Part shown: piece after piece, positions 1 to 6,188 of the stretch
Layout: each line of letters begins with the position of its first letter
Position numbering within the stretch: the stretch's first letter is position 1
NCBI RefSeq assembly: GCF_024460475.1
Contig: NZ_JANFYN010000058.1
Span: 1 to 12,225 of the forward strand
DNA: 12,225 nt
DNA from: Holdemanella sp. MSK.7.32
GTDB lineage: Bacteria; Bacillota_I; Bacilli_A; Erysipelotrichales; Erysipelotrichaceae
Direction of reading: 5' to 3'
Notes under the pieces: model-generated
Database searches by the model: none
Seen by the model: only the letters and a program-made list of their open reading frames with translations
Told to the model about the DNA's origin: nothing
Translations under genes and position numbers: made by a program

Positions 1-18
1 GTCTTTTGATTTATTCAT
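1..18 (-). CDS. possible start of a leftward gene running off the left edge
   Basis: Reading leftward, an ATG at 16-18 opens a frame (MNKSKD) that stays open to the window edge. An AGGGGTG ribosome-site-like stretch lies at 29-35, 10 nt upstream, a little far. A weak promoter-like pair can be drawn further upstream (TTGGAA and TATATG, 18 nt apart). Only six codons are visible, so no product can be named and the gene may not be real. Confidence 0.22.
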
Positions 19-245
19 GTGATTTCATCACCCCTATCTCATATACGAAATAAATTGAGGCTTTTCCAAAAAAGATGCATATTTTGATAATTTCACATAA
101 TTCAATCGGATTTCACAAGATTTACCAAAGTTATACTAAAATTATGACAACATGGGATGATATTCTATAAGTGCCTTAAAGATAAGGCAATGAATATAGA
201 AATAAACCAATATTCATATCTCTCTCCTAAAAATAATAATAAACA
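19..245. other. gene-free left-edge region with two adjacent perfect hairpins
   Basis: No convincing gene is seen. Two back-to-back inverted repeats stand out: TGCCTTA/TAAGGCA (172-178 and 183-189, AAGA tetraloop), then ATGAATAT/ATATTCAT (190-197 and 210-217, 12-nt loop). An ATTTCACA octamer occurs twice, 20 bp apart (90-97 and 110-117). A TATACT box (132-137) could be a rightward -10. With the terminator at 246-290 this would give a small RNA of about 145 nt. A 34-codon rightward frame (157-261) ends inside that terminator but has no ribosome site. Structure is seen; function is unknown. Confidence 0.35.
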
Positions 246-290
246 AAAGAAACCATTCTAGACGCCAACACTAGAATGGTTTCTTTTTTA
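246..290. terminator. strong bidirectional intrinsic terminator
   Basis: A 16-bp perfect inverted repeat (246-261 and 271-286; core ACCATTCTAG/CTAGAATGGT) with a 9-nt loop. It is flanked by T-rich sequence on the right and A-rich sequence on the left, so it can stop transcription from both sides. It terminates the leftward MATE gene, whose stop codon (288-290) lies in the T-tract, and possibly a rightward transcript from the left-edge region. Confidence 0.9.
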
Positions 291-1619
291 TTCTTGCCAA
301 TTAATTTTTCTATAATATAAGAAAAATACAATACTTGATAAAGACCAAGTAAATGGATAAATCAAATATACAAATAAAATGTTATGGAATAGCATGTTCA
401 ACATTGTTAATAAGGTGACTCGCACAAGACACCAACACATAAGCATAACAACCATTGGAACCACAGACTTTCCTACTCCACGAAGTACAGCCGACACACC
501 ATGACTATACGCTAACATGAAGAATAAAATTGTCGCATAATGCGCACGCTCTACGCCATACTGTATAACTTGTGGATCATCCACAAACAAACGCATTAAT
601 GGTGCTGCAAACAGTGCAATCAATACCCCTATGGTTTCAGCTAAGCTGACGGAACAAACAAGTCCAAAATGGGCTCCTTTTCTAGCCCTTTCATATTCTT
701 TAGCTCCTCTGTTTTGAGAAACAAAAGTAGTCAAGGCCATCATAAAACTTGTGATTGGTAAAAACGCAAAACCCTCAATTTTTGTATAAGTACCAATACC
801 AGCCATAGCCAAGGATCCAAACGAATTGATATTCGATTGTATAACGACATTTGATATTGAAATTAAACTATTCTGAATTCCCGTTGGAATCCCCATTTCC
901 AATATTTCCTTACCTACATCAGCATGTATATGAATCTTAGAAAGATGTACCTGATGACTTTCATTTGTCCGAATCAATAGATACAAACAAAGAGCAGCAC
1001 TTAAAAACTGCGATAGAATCGTAGCCAAGGCAGCCCCTTCTACATTCATATGAAGTCCTGCTACAAATATGATGTCCAATACAACATTTACACAACTTGA
1101 TATAATCAAGAAATATAATGGATGTTTACTATCGCCTACCGACTGCATAATACCTACACAAGAATTGTATAGAATCATTCCTAAAGACCCTAAAAAATAA
1201 ATTTGTAGATAGGCAGTGGATAAATGAATCACATTTTTTGGTGTTGACATCCACCCTAACAATACAGGTGCCAACAAGTATCCAAAAACGGTTAAACCAA
1301 TCCCAAAAATCAATCCAAACGCCATAAGTGTATGAATCGCATTCTGCATTCTTTCTTTATCATTTGCACCAAAGTAGCGTGCAATGACCACTCCTGCACC
1401 TACGGATATTCCTTGAAACAAACTGGTTAACAGAAAGATCAATTCACCACAAGAAGTAACGGCCGCAAGGCTTGAACTGCCCAAATAGTTTCCTACAATC
1501 AAGGAGTCCGCTGTGTTATATAGTTGTTGAAATAGATTGCCTAGAAACACAGGAAACGCAAACAGAAGCATTTGTTTCCAAATGGTTCCAGACGTCATTA
1601 ACATTTGATTCTTTTTCAT
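288..1619 (-). CDS. MATE family multidrug/toxin efflux transporter
   Basis: An inner-membrane antiporter of the MATE family, which exports cationic drugs or toxic metabolites using a Na+ or H+ gradient. The start used here gives 443 aa, the usual length, with about 12 hydrophobic segments in two halves. The first helix carries the typical PVFLGNLFQQLYNTADSLIVG-like pattern (about residues 19-39) followed by a GISVGAGVVIARYFGA-type stretch near 70-85. The frame can be extended to a GTG at 1632-1634 (448 aa). I prefer the ATG at 1617-1619 because a TATGAT -10-like box sits exactly 6 nt before it and no ribosome site precedes either codon. It lies 33-48 nt downstream of the AraC gene but is separated from it by a terminator. 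Substrate unknown; regulation by the AraC neighbour is inferred from position. Confidence 0.9.
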   Translation of the reverse strand: MKKNQMLMTSGTIWKQMLLFAFPVFLGNLFQQLYNTADSLIVGNYLGSSSLAAVTSCGELIFLLTSLFQGISVGAGVVIARYFGANDKERMQNAIHTLMAFGLIFGIGLTVFGYLLAPVLLGWMSTPKNVIHLSTAYLQIYFLGSLGMILYNSCVGIMQSVGDSKHPLYFLIISSCVNVVLDIIFVAGLHMNVEGAALATILSQFLSAALCLYLLIRTNESHQVHLSKIHIHADVGKEILEMGIPTGIQNSLISISNVVIQSNINSFGSLAMAGIGTYTKIEGFAFLPITSFMMALTTFVSQNRGAKEYERARKGAHFGLVCSVSLAETIGVLIALFAAPLMRLFVDDPQVIQYGVERAHYATILFFMLAYSHGVSAVLRGVGKSVVPMVVMLMCWCLVRVTLLTMLNMLFHNILFVYLIYPFTWSLSSIVFFLYYRKINWQE

Positions 1620-1625
1620 GTACAT

Positions 1626-1631
1626 ATCATA
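1626..1631 (-). promoter_or_regulatory. candidate -10 box for a leaderless MATE transcript
   Basis: On the minus strand, TATGAT ends 6 nt before the ATG at 1617-1619, placing the expected transcription start on the A of the start codon. No good -35 is visible at 16-18 nt spacing; the T-tract of the preceding terminator occupies that position. This is a prediction from spacing and from the missing ribosome site. Confidence 0.4.
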
Positions 1632-1646
1632 CACTATTAACGCAAG

Positions 1647-1669
1647 AAAAAAAGTCCATTTCTGGACTT
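1647..1669 (-). terminator. intrinsic terminator overlapping the AraC-gene stop
   Basis: Minus-strand hairpin AAGTCCA/TGGACTT (1663-1669 and 1652-1658) with a GAAA tetraloop, followed by a run of seven T residues. The left arm overlaps the TAA stop of the AraC gene (1668-1670). It sits only about 30 nt before the MATE start, so it limits read-through between the two genes. Confidence 0.75.
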
Positions 1670-2837
1670 ATTGAGAAATGCTCTTGGCATAATCCGTTGG
1701 AGAAATCCCATACTGCAATTTAAACTTCCTAGAAAAGTAGTGAATGGAAGTAAATCCTAAAATATCAGATATTTCTGAAATCGTCTGATTATGCTCATGA
1801 ATCATGATTTTAGCCTGATTCAATTTCACATTGGAAATATATTGTTTTGGCGTAATATGAATATTTGACTTAAACAAATTCTGTAGACTTGACCTCGAAA
1901 TCGAGAACTTCGTACACAAATCTTCCACTGTAAACTGTTTATATACATTATTATTGACAAAAACCAAAATTTCATTCAACAACGTACTCTCATAATGCTC
2001 TTGCATTGGATTCGTCGTTATAGAAGTAGATTCCTCTACCTCATCATCAAATTGATATAAAAGAATTAGAATCTGTTTTAAATACAATAGTACGAGTTCT
2101 GAATTCAAATGACCATCGGACTGAATGGATTTCATAAATTCAGACAACACTTGATAAATATCTTTTCGCGTATGAAAAACACGATTCTTTAAATCGCCAG
2201 GCAACTTATTATCCATATCAAACGTAATCGTCAGATATGAACAAGTACTCTGACTATCTGTACTTTGTGTATGGAACTGTCCCGGATAATATAAAATCAA
2301 ATCATATTTAGACAATCTGTAACTATGACCATCTACCGTCGTATCCAAAGTACCATGATCAATATATGTCAATTCATAATAATCATGTGACTCACCAGGA
2401 AATGTATAATTCGATTTACGAACCTGGTAAAAACATGTAAAGATCTCTTTTAAATTCATCTTTGAAACCAAAGGCTGATACGAATATGGAGTCTCCATCA
2501 TCTTCTGATTCATTCCATGACTCGAATAATGAATTTGAAGCACACTCTCTCTCGAGATAGAAACATAATTAAAATAAATATCTGGTTTTAAACGAACAAC
2601 ACGGTGAATAACATATTCCTCAAATTTTTTACCATCTTTACTCACCACTAACATGATAATTCCACTACGCGTATCCAAATATACTGGATCGCTAGAATAA
2701 TAAAATGAATCAAACGTTTTATTTGTGATTTTAAAATCATTTTCAACATAATCAACCAAATGCCCTGCATTATGATTTACAGAATAGAATACATCCCCGA
2801 ACTTCTGGAATGAATAATTCGTAGTTCTCTTTTGCAT
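1668..2837 (-). CDS. AraC family transcriptional regulator with cupin sensor and extra N-terminal domain
   Basis: A DNA-binding regulator of 389 aa, about 100 aa longer than a typical cupin-AraC protein. Residues 1-130 match nothing I recognise. Residues about 145-215 look like the AraC-type cupin ligand-binding domain (SHDYYELTYIDHGTLDTTVDG start, YYPGQFH near 183-189). Residues about 285-389 form the paired helix-turn-helix domain, ending in the family signature with ISDILGFTSIHYFSRKFK and YGISPTDY. The start is supported by an AAGGAGA ribosome site (2847-2853), 9 nt upstream of ATG. It has its own promoter upstream and a terminator over its stop codon. Its likely target is the adjacent MATE transporter, itself, or both; the ligand is unknown. 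Confidence 0.9.
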   Translation of the reverse strand: MQKRTTNYSFQKFGDVFYSVNHNAGHLVDYVENDFKITNKTFDSFYYSSDPVYLDTRSGIIMLVVSKDGKKFEEYVIHRVVRLKPDIYFNYVSISRESVLQIHYSSHGMNQKMMETPYSYQPLVSKMNLKEIFTCFYQVRKSNYTFPGESHDYYELTYIDHGTLDTTVDGHSYRLSKYDLILYYPGQFHTQSTDSQSTCSYLTITFDMDNKLPGDLKNRVFHTRKDIYQVLSEFMKSIQSDGHLNSELVLLYLKQILILLYQFDDEVEESTSITTNPMQEHYESTLLNEILVFVNNNVYKQFTVEDLCTKFSISRSSLQNLFKSNIHITPKQYISNVKLNQAKIMIHEHNQTISEISDILGFTSIHYFSRKFKLQYGISPTDYAKSISQ

Positions 2838-2914
2838 ATAAGTAAATCTCCTTAGTTTTATGTCCTTATTATTTTTTGTTCTTTTTAGTTATGAAAGTTA
2901 TTTATCTACTAAAA

Positions 2915-2943
2915 AGTATAAACCCAAACAATTTATTCGTAAA
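2915..2943 (-). promoter_or_regulatory. promoter of the AraC-family gene
   Basis: On the minus strand, TTTACG (2938-2943) and TATACT (2915-2920) are separated by 17 nt, a good vegetative sigma-factor match. This predicts a 5' leader of about 70 nt before the AraC start. It lies just downstream of the terminator of the preceding small gene, so the AraC gene is an independent unit. Confidence 0.6.
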
Positions 2944-2954
2944 GTATTTTTCTG

Positions 2955-2999
2955 TAAACAAAAGCGCCTTATCTATCACATTACACGATAAATAAAGCG
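2955..2999 (-). terminator. terminator of the 95-aa gene
   Basis: A 13-bp stem (2987-2999 with 2965-2977, two G-T pairs in the minus-strand RNA) with a 9-nt loop, followed on the minus strand by CTTTTGTTT. It begins a few bases after the stop codon of the small leftward gene. Confidence 0.8.
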
Positions 3000-3006
3000 T
3001 ATTTTA

Positions 3007-3294
3007 TTATCTCATTTTTTCAATTAAAGGAACAATTACTTTATTGATTATCCTATAATTTGTCGTTCTTTCATCCCCATAATAGTATTCTTTAAATTCA
3101 TCTAACGACAATCTCACTATTGTGATTAAAGACATTTCCCTATTAGTCCGCTTCCATATTTCATATTCATATGTATCCAAATCCGGCTTATTCAGAATAA
3201 TATCATATTCTATATCATTCATACAAAAGCGAAAACAATCCAAGAAAAACACACCCATTTGTGATTCATCTACTGATATATACATAGTATCCAT
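3007..3294 (-). CDS. small hypothetical protein, 92-95 aa
   Basis: An acidic, soluble-looking small protein with no signal peptide or membrane segment and no family I recognise. It is rich in Tyr, Asp and Glu, and an alternation of hydrophobic and charged residues suggests an alpha/beta fold. It is probably real: it has its own extended -10 promoter (3308-3316) and its own strong terminator. The first ATG (3292-3294) has a GAGG ribosome site only 1-2 nt away. The in-frame ATG at 3283-3285 is about 10 nt from the same GAGG and may be the true start (92 aa). It is divergent from the RNA/tetR unit, and nothing in its context fixes a role. Confidence 0.6.
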   Translation of the reverse strand: MDTMYISVDESQMGVFFLDCFRFCMNDIEYDIILNKPDLDTYEYEIWKRTNREMSLITIVRLSLDEFKEYYYGDERTTNYRIINKVIVPLIEKMR

Positions 3295-3307
3295 ACCTCA
3301 CTCTTGT

Positions 3308-3316
3308 ATTATATCA
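3308..3316 (-). promoter_or_regulatory. extended -10 promoter of the 95-aa gene
   Basis: TGATATAAT on the minus strand is a perfect extended -10 (TGnTATAAT). No strong -35 is visible, which is usual for extended -10 promoters. The predicted start lies only about 6 nt before the first ATG, so the leader is very short. Confidence 0.6.
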
Positions 3317-3349
3317 CTTCCCAAAATTTCACAAAATGTTTTGATTAAA

Positions 3350-3377
3350 TTAACGAATGATAAGATTATAGTATAAA
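3350..3377 (+). promoter_or_regulatory. candidate promoter of the rightward small RNA
   Basis: TTAACG (3350-3355) and TATAAA (3372-3377) with a 16-nt spacer; the expected start is near 3384. A partly overlapping TATAGT (3367-3372) is an alternative -10. It is divergent from the promoter of the 95-aa gene. Confidence 0.45.
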
Positions 3378-3383
3378 TGTGTT

Positions 3384-3512
3384 TGAGAGAAGCACATCTA
3401 CAATATTCAAAGGGCCCTATTACAGCTAGGGCAAGGCAAAATTCTGTTTGTTACAGCCACTCAGAATTTAATGTTCATGGTCTCCTAAGAATTGACGGGA
3501 GACCCTTTTTTT
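3384..3512 (+). ncRNA. putative small RNA: two hairpins with the same TTACAGC loop plus terminator
   Basis: A promoter-like pair upstream and a strong terminator at the end bound about 130 nt with no convincing reading frame. Hairpin 1 is GCCCTA/TAGGGC (3414-3419, 3427-3432) closing the 7-nt loop TTACAGC (3420-3426). Hairpin 2 is AAATTCTG/CAGAATTT (3439-3446, 3462-3469); inside its 15-nt loop, TG/CA pairs can close the same TTACAGC (3451-3457). The terminator hairpin is GGTCTCC/GGAGACC (3479-3485, 3498-3504) plus seven T residues. It does not look like any riboswitch, T-box, SRP RNA, 6S RNA or tmRNA I know. It could be a free regulatory RNA or a terminating leader of tetR. The tetR gene appears to have its own promoter, which favours a free RNA. 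Confidence 0.5.
3479..3512 (+). terminator. terminator of the putative small RNA
   Basis: A 7-bp perfect GC-rich stem GGTCTCC/GGAGACC with a 12-nt loop, then C and seven T residues. The -35 of the tetR promoter lies in its loop. Confidence 0.85.
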
Positions 3513-3520
3513 ATTATTAT
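3492..3520 (+). promoter_or_regulatory. tetR promoter embedded in the terminator
   Basis: TTGACG (3492-3497) and TATTAT (3515-3520) with an exact 17-nt spacer; each box matches the sigma-70 consensus at 5 of 6 positions. The -10 ends 6 nt before the tetR ATG, so transcription is predicted to start on the initiation codon itself. Confidence 0.65.
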
Positions 3521-3526
3521 TTTTGT

Positions 3527-4090
3527 ATGTCAAACCTAACTAAACTTGCTCTAGAGCAATCCCTAAAAAGATTCTTATTAAAGAAACCATTGGATAAGAT
3601 TACCATCAAAGATCTAACGGACGATGTTGGCATTTCAAGAATGTCTTTCTACTATCACTTTAAAGATATTTATGACCTTGTTGAATGGTCTTGTATTTAT
3701 GATGCCACAAATGCACTAAAAGGAAATAAGACCTACGACACTTGGCAAGAAGGTCTCACATCCATTTTTGAAGCTGTTCTTCAAAATAAGCCATTCATAT
3801 TGAATGTGTATCACGCTACAACACAAGACAGTATCGAAAGATTTTTGTTCACAACCGTACACGACCTTATTTTAGGGGTTGTTAGAGAAAAGGCTCAAGG
3901 CACCAACATTTCAGAAGAACAAATCCAATTCATTGCCGATTTCTATAAATATAGCTTTGTAGGCATTATGCTCGACTGGATTGGCAAAGGCATGAATGAA
4001 GATTATAATGAAATCGTCTATAACATGGCCAATACTTTGCATGGTTCTATCGCAAATTCCATTTCAAACTTTACAAATGAAGCAAAATGA
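3527..4090 (+). CDS. TetR/AcrR family transcriptional regulator, DhaS-like
   Basis: A 187-aa DNA-binding repressor of the TetR family. The N-terminal helix-turn-helix is clear at about residues 20-50 (KITIKDLTDDVGISRMSFYYHFKDIYDLVEW). The C-terminal part resembles the TetR_C domain of DhaS-like regulators. The frame is open upstream to 3377, but that part runs through the small-RNA hairpins and terminator and has no protein-like character. I therefore use the ATG at 3527, after which the family similarity begins. No ribosome site precedes it, and the promoter boxes predict a leaderless mRNA. It is followed by a terminator over its stop and then, 91 nt later, by oleate hydratase, which is its likely target. 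TetR genes next to oleate hydratase genes would make sense for fatty-acid sensing, but the ligand is not shown. Confidence 0.9.
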   Translation: MSNLTKLALEQSLKRFLLKKPLDKITIKDLTDDVGISRMSFYYHFKDIYDLVEWSCIYDATNALKGNKTYDTWQEGLTSIFEAVLQNKPFILNVYHATTQDSIERFLFTTVHDLILGVVREKAQGTNISEEQIQFIADFYKYSFVGIMLDWIGKGMNEDYNEIVYNMANTLHGSIANSISNFTNEAK

Positions 4091-4117
4091 TAAAAAAATT
4101 ATCATCTTGCTTTTTTT
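4082..4117 (+). terminator. terminator overlapping the tetR stop
   Basis: ATGATAA/TTATCAT (4087-4093, 4099-4105) is extended by GCAA/TTGC after one A-C mismatch, with an AAAAA loop, followed by seven T residues. The TGA stop of tetR is inside the stem. The oleate hydratase gene therefore probably has a promoter of its own. Confidence 0.75.
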
Positions 4118-4145
4118 GTTTATGGTTTTTTATTTTGATTCTCAC

Positions 4146-4161
4146 TATTATGTAGTCATAA
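4146..4161 (+). promoter_or_regulatory. possible operator/promoter before oleate hydratase
   Basis: A small perfect dyad TTATG-TAGT-CATAA (4148-4161) overlaps a TATTAT -10-like box (4146-4151), whose -35 is poor. It sits just before the ribosome site and could be a TetR-type operator, but TetR operators are usually longer, so this is tentative. Confidence 0.3.
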
Positions 4162-4181
4162 AGAAAAAGGAGGACATGTAT

Positions 4182-6143
4182 ATGTCAAAGAATACTGTAA
4201 AATTAGGCATTGCAGGACTTACTGCTGCAGCTACAGGTGCTGCTTTATTTACCGCAAAAAAAGTGAGCGATAAAAAGAAAGAAGAAGAAAAGACATCTAC
4301 AAGTGAATATCGTAATACAGAAAGAGGAAAATACGAAAAGAATTCTAAAGGTATTTACTACACTAATGGAAACTACGAAGCATTTGCTCGCCCAGAAAAG
4401 CCAGCTGGTGTTGATAATAAGAATGCATATATCGTAGGTAGTGGACTTGCTGCACTAGCGGCTGCTTGCTTCTTAGTTCGTGATGGACAAATGCCAGGGA
4501 AAAACATCCACGTATTAGAAGCAATGGATATTGCTGGAGGTGCATGTGATGGAATCTATGATCCAACTCGTGGATATGTCATGAGAGGTGGACGTGAAAT
4601 GGAAAACCACTTCGAATGTTTATGGGATTTATTCAGAAGCATTCCTTCCTTAGAAGTTGAAGGGGCTAGCGTTCTAGACGAATACTATTGGTTAAATAAA
4701 CATGATCCTAACTACTCATTGTGCCGTGCCACAATCAATCAGGGAAAAGATGCGCATACAGATGGTAAGTTTGACTTAAGTACAAAGGGTGCCATGGAAA
4801 TCGCAAAATTATTCATGACACCAGACGAAGACTTATATGATAAGACAATTGAAGATGTATTCGATGAAGAAGTATTCGATTCAATATTCTGGATGTATTG
4901 GAGAAGTATGTTTGCGTTTGAAAACTGGCACTCTGCATTAGAAATGAAATTATACTTCCAAAGATTCATTCACCACATTTCAGGACTTTCTGATTTCAGT
5001 GCCTTAAAATTCACAAGATACAACCAATATGAATCATTGATTCTTCCTATGCAAAAATATCTAGAAGCTCATGGCGTAGACTTCCAATTCAATACAGAAG
5101 TCACAAATGTTGAGTTTGAATTTGTAGGTGACAAAAAAATTGCGAAGACAATCGAATGCAAAGTCAACGGAACCGAAACCGGCATTGTATTAACTGAAAA
5201 CGATTTAGTATTCGTGACAAACGGAAGCTGTACAGAAGGAACAATCTATGGCGATCAAGACCATGCGCCTAATGGAGATGCTGAAGTAAGAACAAGTGGA
5301 TGCTGGAGCTTATGGAAAAACATCGCAAAACAAGATCCAAGCTTTGGTCATCCAGAAAAATTCTGTTCAGACATTTCAAAGACAAACTGGGAATCTGCCA
5401 CAGTCACAACATTAGATGATAAGATTATTCCTTATATCACAAATGTTTGTAAGCGTGATCCTCGCAGCGGAAAAACAGTTACTGGAGGTATTGTCACTTG
5501 TAGAGATTCAAGCTGGTTAATGAGCTGGACAATCAATCGTCAAGGACAATTCAAGAACCAAGATCCAAACAAAGTATGCGTTTGGGTATATGGACTATTC
5601 ACAGATGTTGATGGTGACTACATTAAAAAGCCAATGAGAGAATGTACTGGTAAAGAAATTACGGAAGAATGGCTATATCACTTGGGTGTTCCAACGGATC
5701 AAATTGAAGAATTAGCTACAAATTCAGCACGATGCGTACCTACAATGATGCCATACATCACTGCCTTCTTCATGCCACGTACAAAAGGTGATCGTCCAGA
5801 CGTAATTCCGGATGGATGCGTAAACTTCGCCTTCTTAGGACAATTTGCCGACACACCAAGAGACACAGTCTTTACAACTGAATATTCAGTACGTACCGCA
5901 ATGGAAGCTGTATATGGACTGTTGGGTGTTGATCGTGGTGTTCCAGAAGTTTGGGGCAGCGTATATGATGTACGTGAATTATTAGATTCAAGCGTTAAAT
6001 TAATGGATGGTAAATCGCCACTTGAAATCAACCTTGGACCTTTAAACGTATTCAAAAAACCAATTCTTAAGGCAATCAAGGGTACTGTAATTGAAAAACT
6101 ATTAAAAGATCACGATGTGATTAAAAGCAATATGAAATACTAG
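4182..6143 (+). CDS. ohyA: oleate hydratase (myosin-cross-reactive antigen family)
   Basis: An FAD-dependent hydratase that adds water to the cis-9 double bond of oleate and related unsaturated fatty acids to give 10-hydroxy fatty acids. In host-associated bacteria this is a detoxification step. At 653 aa it is longer than the roughly 590-aa Staphylococcus enzyme because of about 57 extra N-terminal residues. The family pattern begins at YYTNGNYEAFARP (about 59-71). The FAD Rossmann motif YIVGSGLAALAA is at 83-94, with the ribose-binding E113. GGREMENHFECLW carries the proposed catalytic Glu (E139, counterpart of E82 in S. aureus OhyA). Y258 lies at the same 119-residue offset as the catalytic Tyr in known enzymes. 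The start is chosen by AAGGAGG (4167-4173), 8 nt from this ATG; the earlier ATG at 4176 is only 2 nt away. Residues about 7-26 are hydrophobic and followed by a Lys/Glu-rich linker, suggesting a membrane anchor. Confidence 0.95.
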   Translation: MSKNTVKLGIAGLTAAATGAALFTAKKVSDKKKEEEKTSTSEYRNTERGKYEKNSKGIYYTNGNYEAFARPEKPAGVDNKNAYIVGSGLAALAAACFLVRDGQMPGKNIHVLEAMDIAGGACDGIYDPTRGYVMRGGREMENHFECLWDLFRSIPSLEVEGASVLDEYYWLNKHDPNYSLCRATINQGKDAHTDGKFDLSTKGAMEIAKLFMTPDEDLYDKTIEDVFDEEVFDSIFWMYWRSMFAFENWHSALEMKLYFQRFIHHISGLSDFSALKFTRYNQYESLILPMQKYLEAHGVDFQFNTEVTNVEFEFVGDKKIAKTIECKVNGTETGIVLTENDLVFVTNGSCTEGTIYGDQDHAPNGDAEVRTSGCWSLWKNIAKQDPSFGHPEKFCSDISKTNWESATVTTLDDKIIPYITNVCKRDPRSGKTVTGGIVTCRDSSWLMSWTINRQGQFKNQDPNKVCVWVYGLFTDVDGDYIKKPMRECTGKEITEEWLYHLGVPTDQIEELATNSARCVPTMMPYITAFFMPRTKGDRPDVIPDGCVNFAFLGQFADTPRDTVFTTEYSVRTAMEAVYGLLGVDRGVPEVWGSVYDVRELLDSSVKLMDGKSPLEINLGPLNVFKKPILKAIKGTVIEKLLKDHDVIKSNMKY

Positions 6144-6152
6144 AAATGAAAA

Positions 6153-6187
6153 GGAAGAAAGTCAATCCATACTTTCTTCCCTTTTTG
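6153..6187. terminator. bidirectional terminator between convergent genes
   Basis: A 10-bp perfect stem GGAAGAAAGT/ACTTTCTTCC (6153-6162, 6171-6180) with an 8-nt loop. It is followed by CTTTTTG on the plus strand and TTTTCATTTC on the minus strand. It serves ohyA and the leftward small gene ending at 6189. Confidence 0.9.
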
Positions 6188-6188
6188 T

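Noticed and set aside
90..117. Repeated ATTTCACA octamer, seen also at 3327-3334
   Set aside because: It is short and AT-rich, with no consistent position relative to promoters, so it is probably chance.
3377..3526. 50-residue N-terminal extension of the TetR regulator
   Set aside because: It spans the small-RNA hairpins and terminator and has no ribosome site. Family similarity starts at the ATG at 3527.
3384..3526. Riboswitch or T-box leader for tetR
   Set aside because: No T-box sequence (AGGGTGGNACCGCG-like) and no known aptamer core is visible. A good promoter between terminator and tetR makes a terminating leader less likely than a free RNA.
3996..4181. Longer oleate hydratase start overlapping the end of tetR
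   Set aside because: A strong AAGGAGG lies 8 nt before the ATG at 4182; the upstream part reads through the tetR terminator.
5699..6079. 126-aa minus-strand frame opposite ohyA
   Set aside because: It is antisense to a clearly conserved enzyme, with no ribosome site and no family resemblance.
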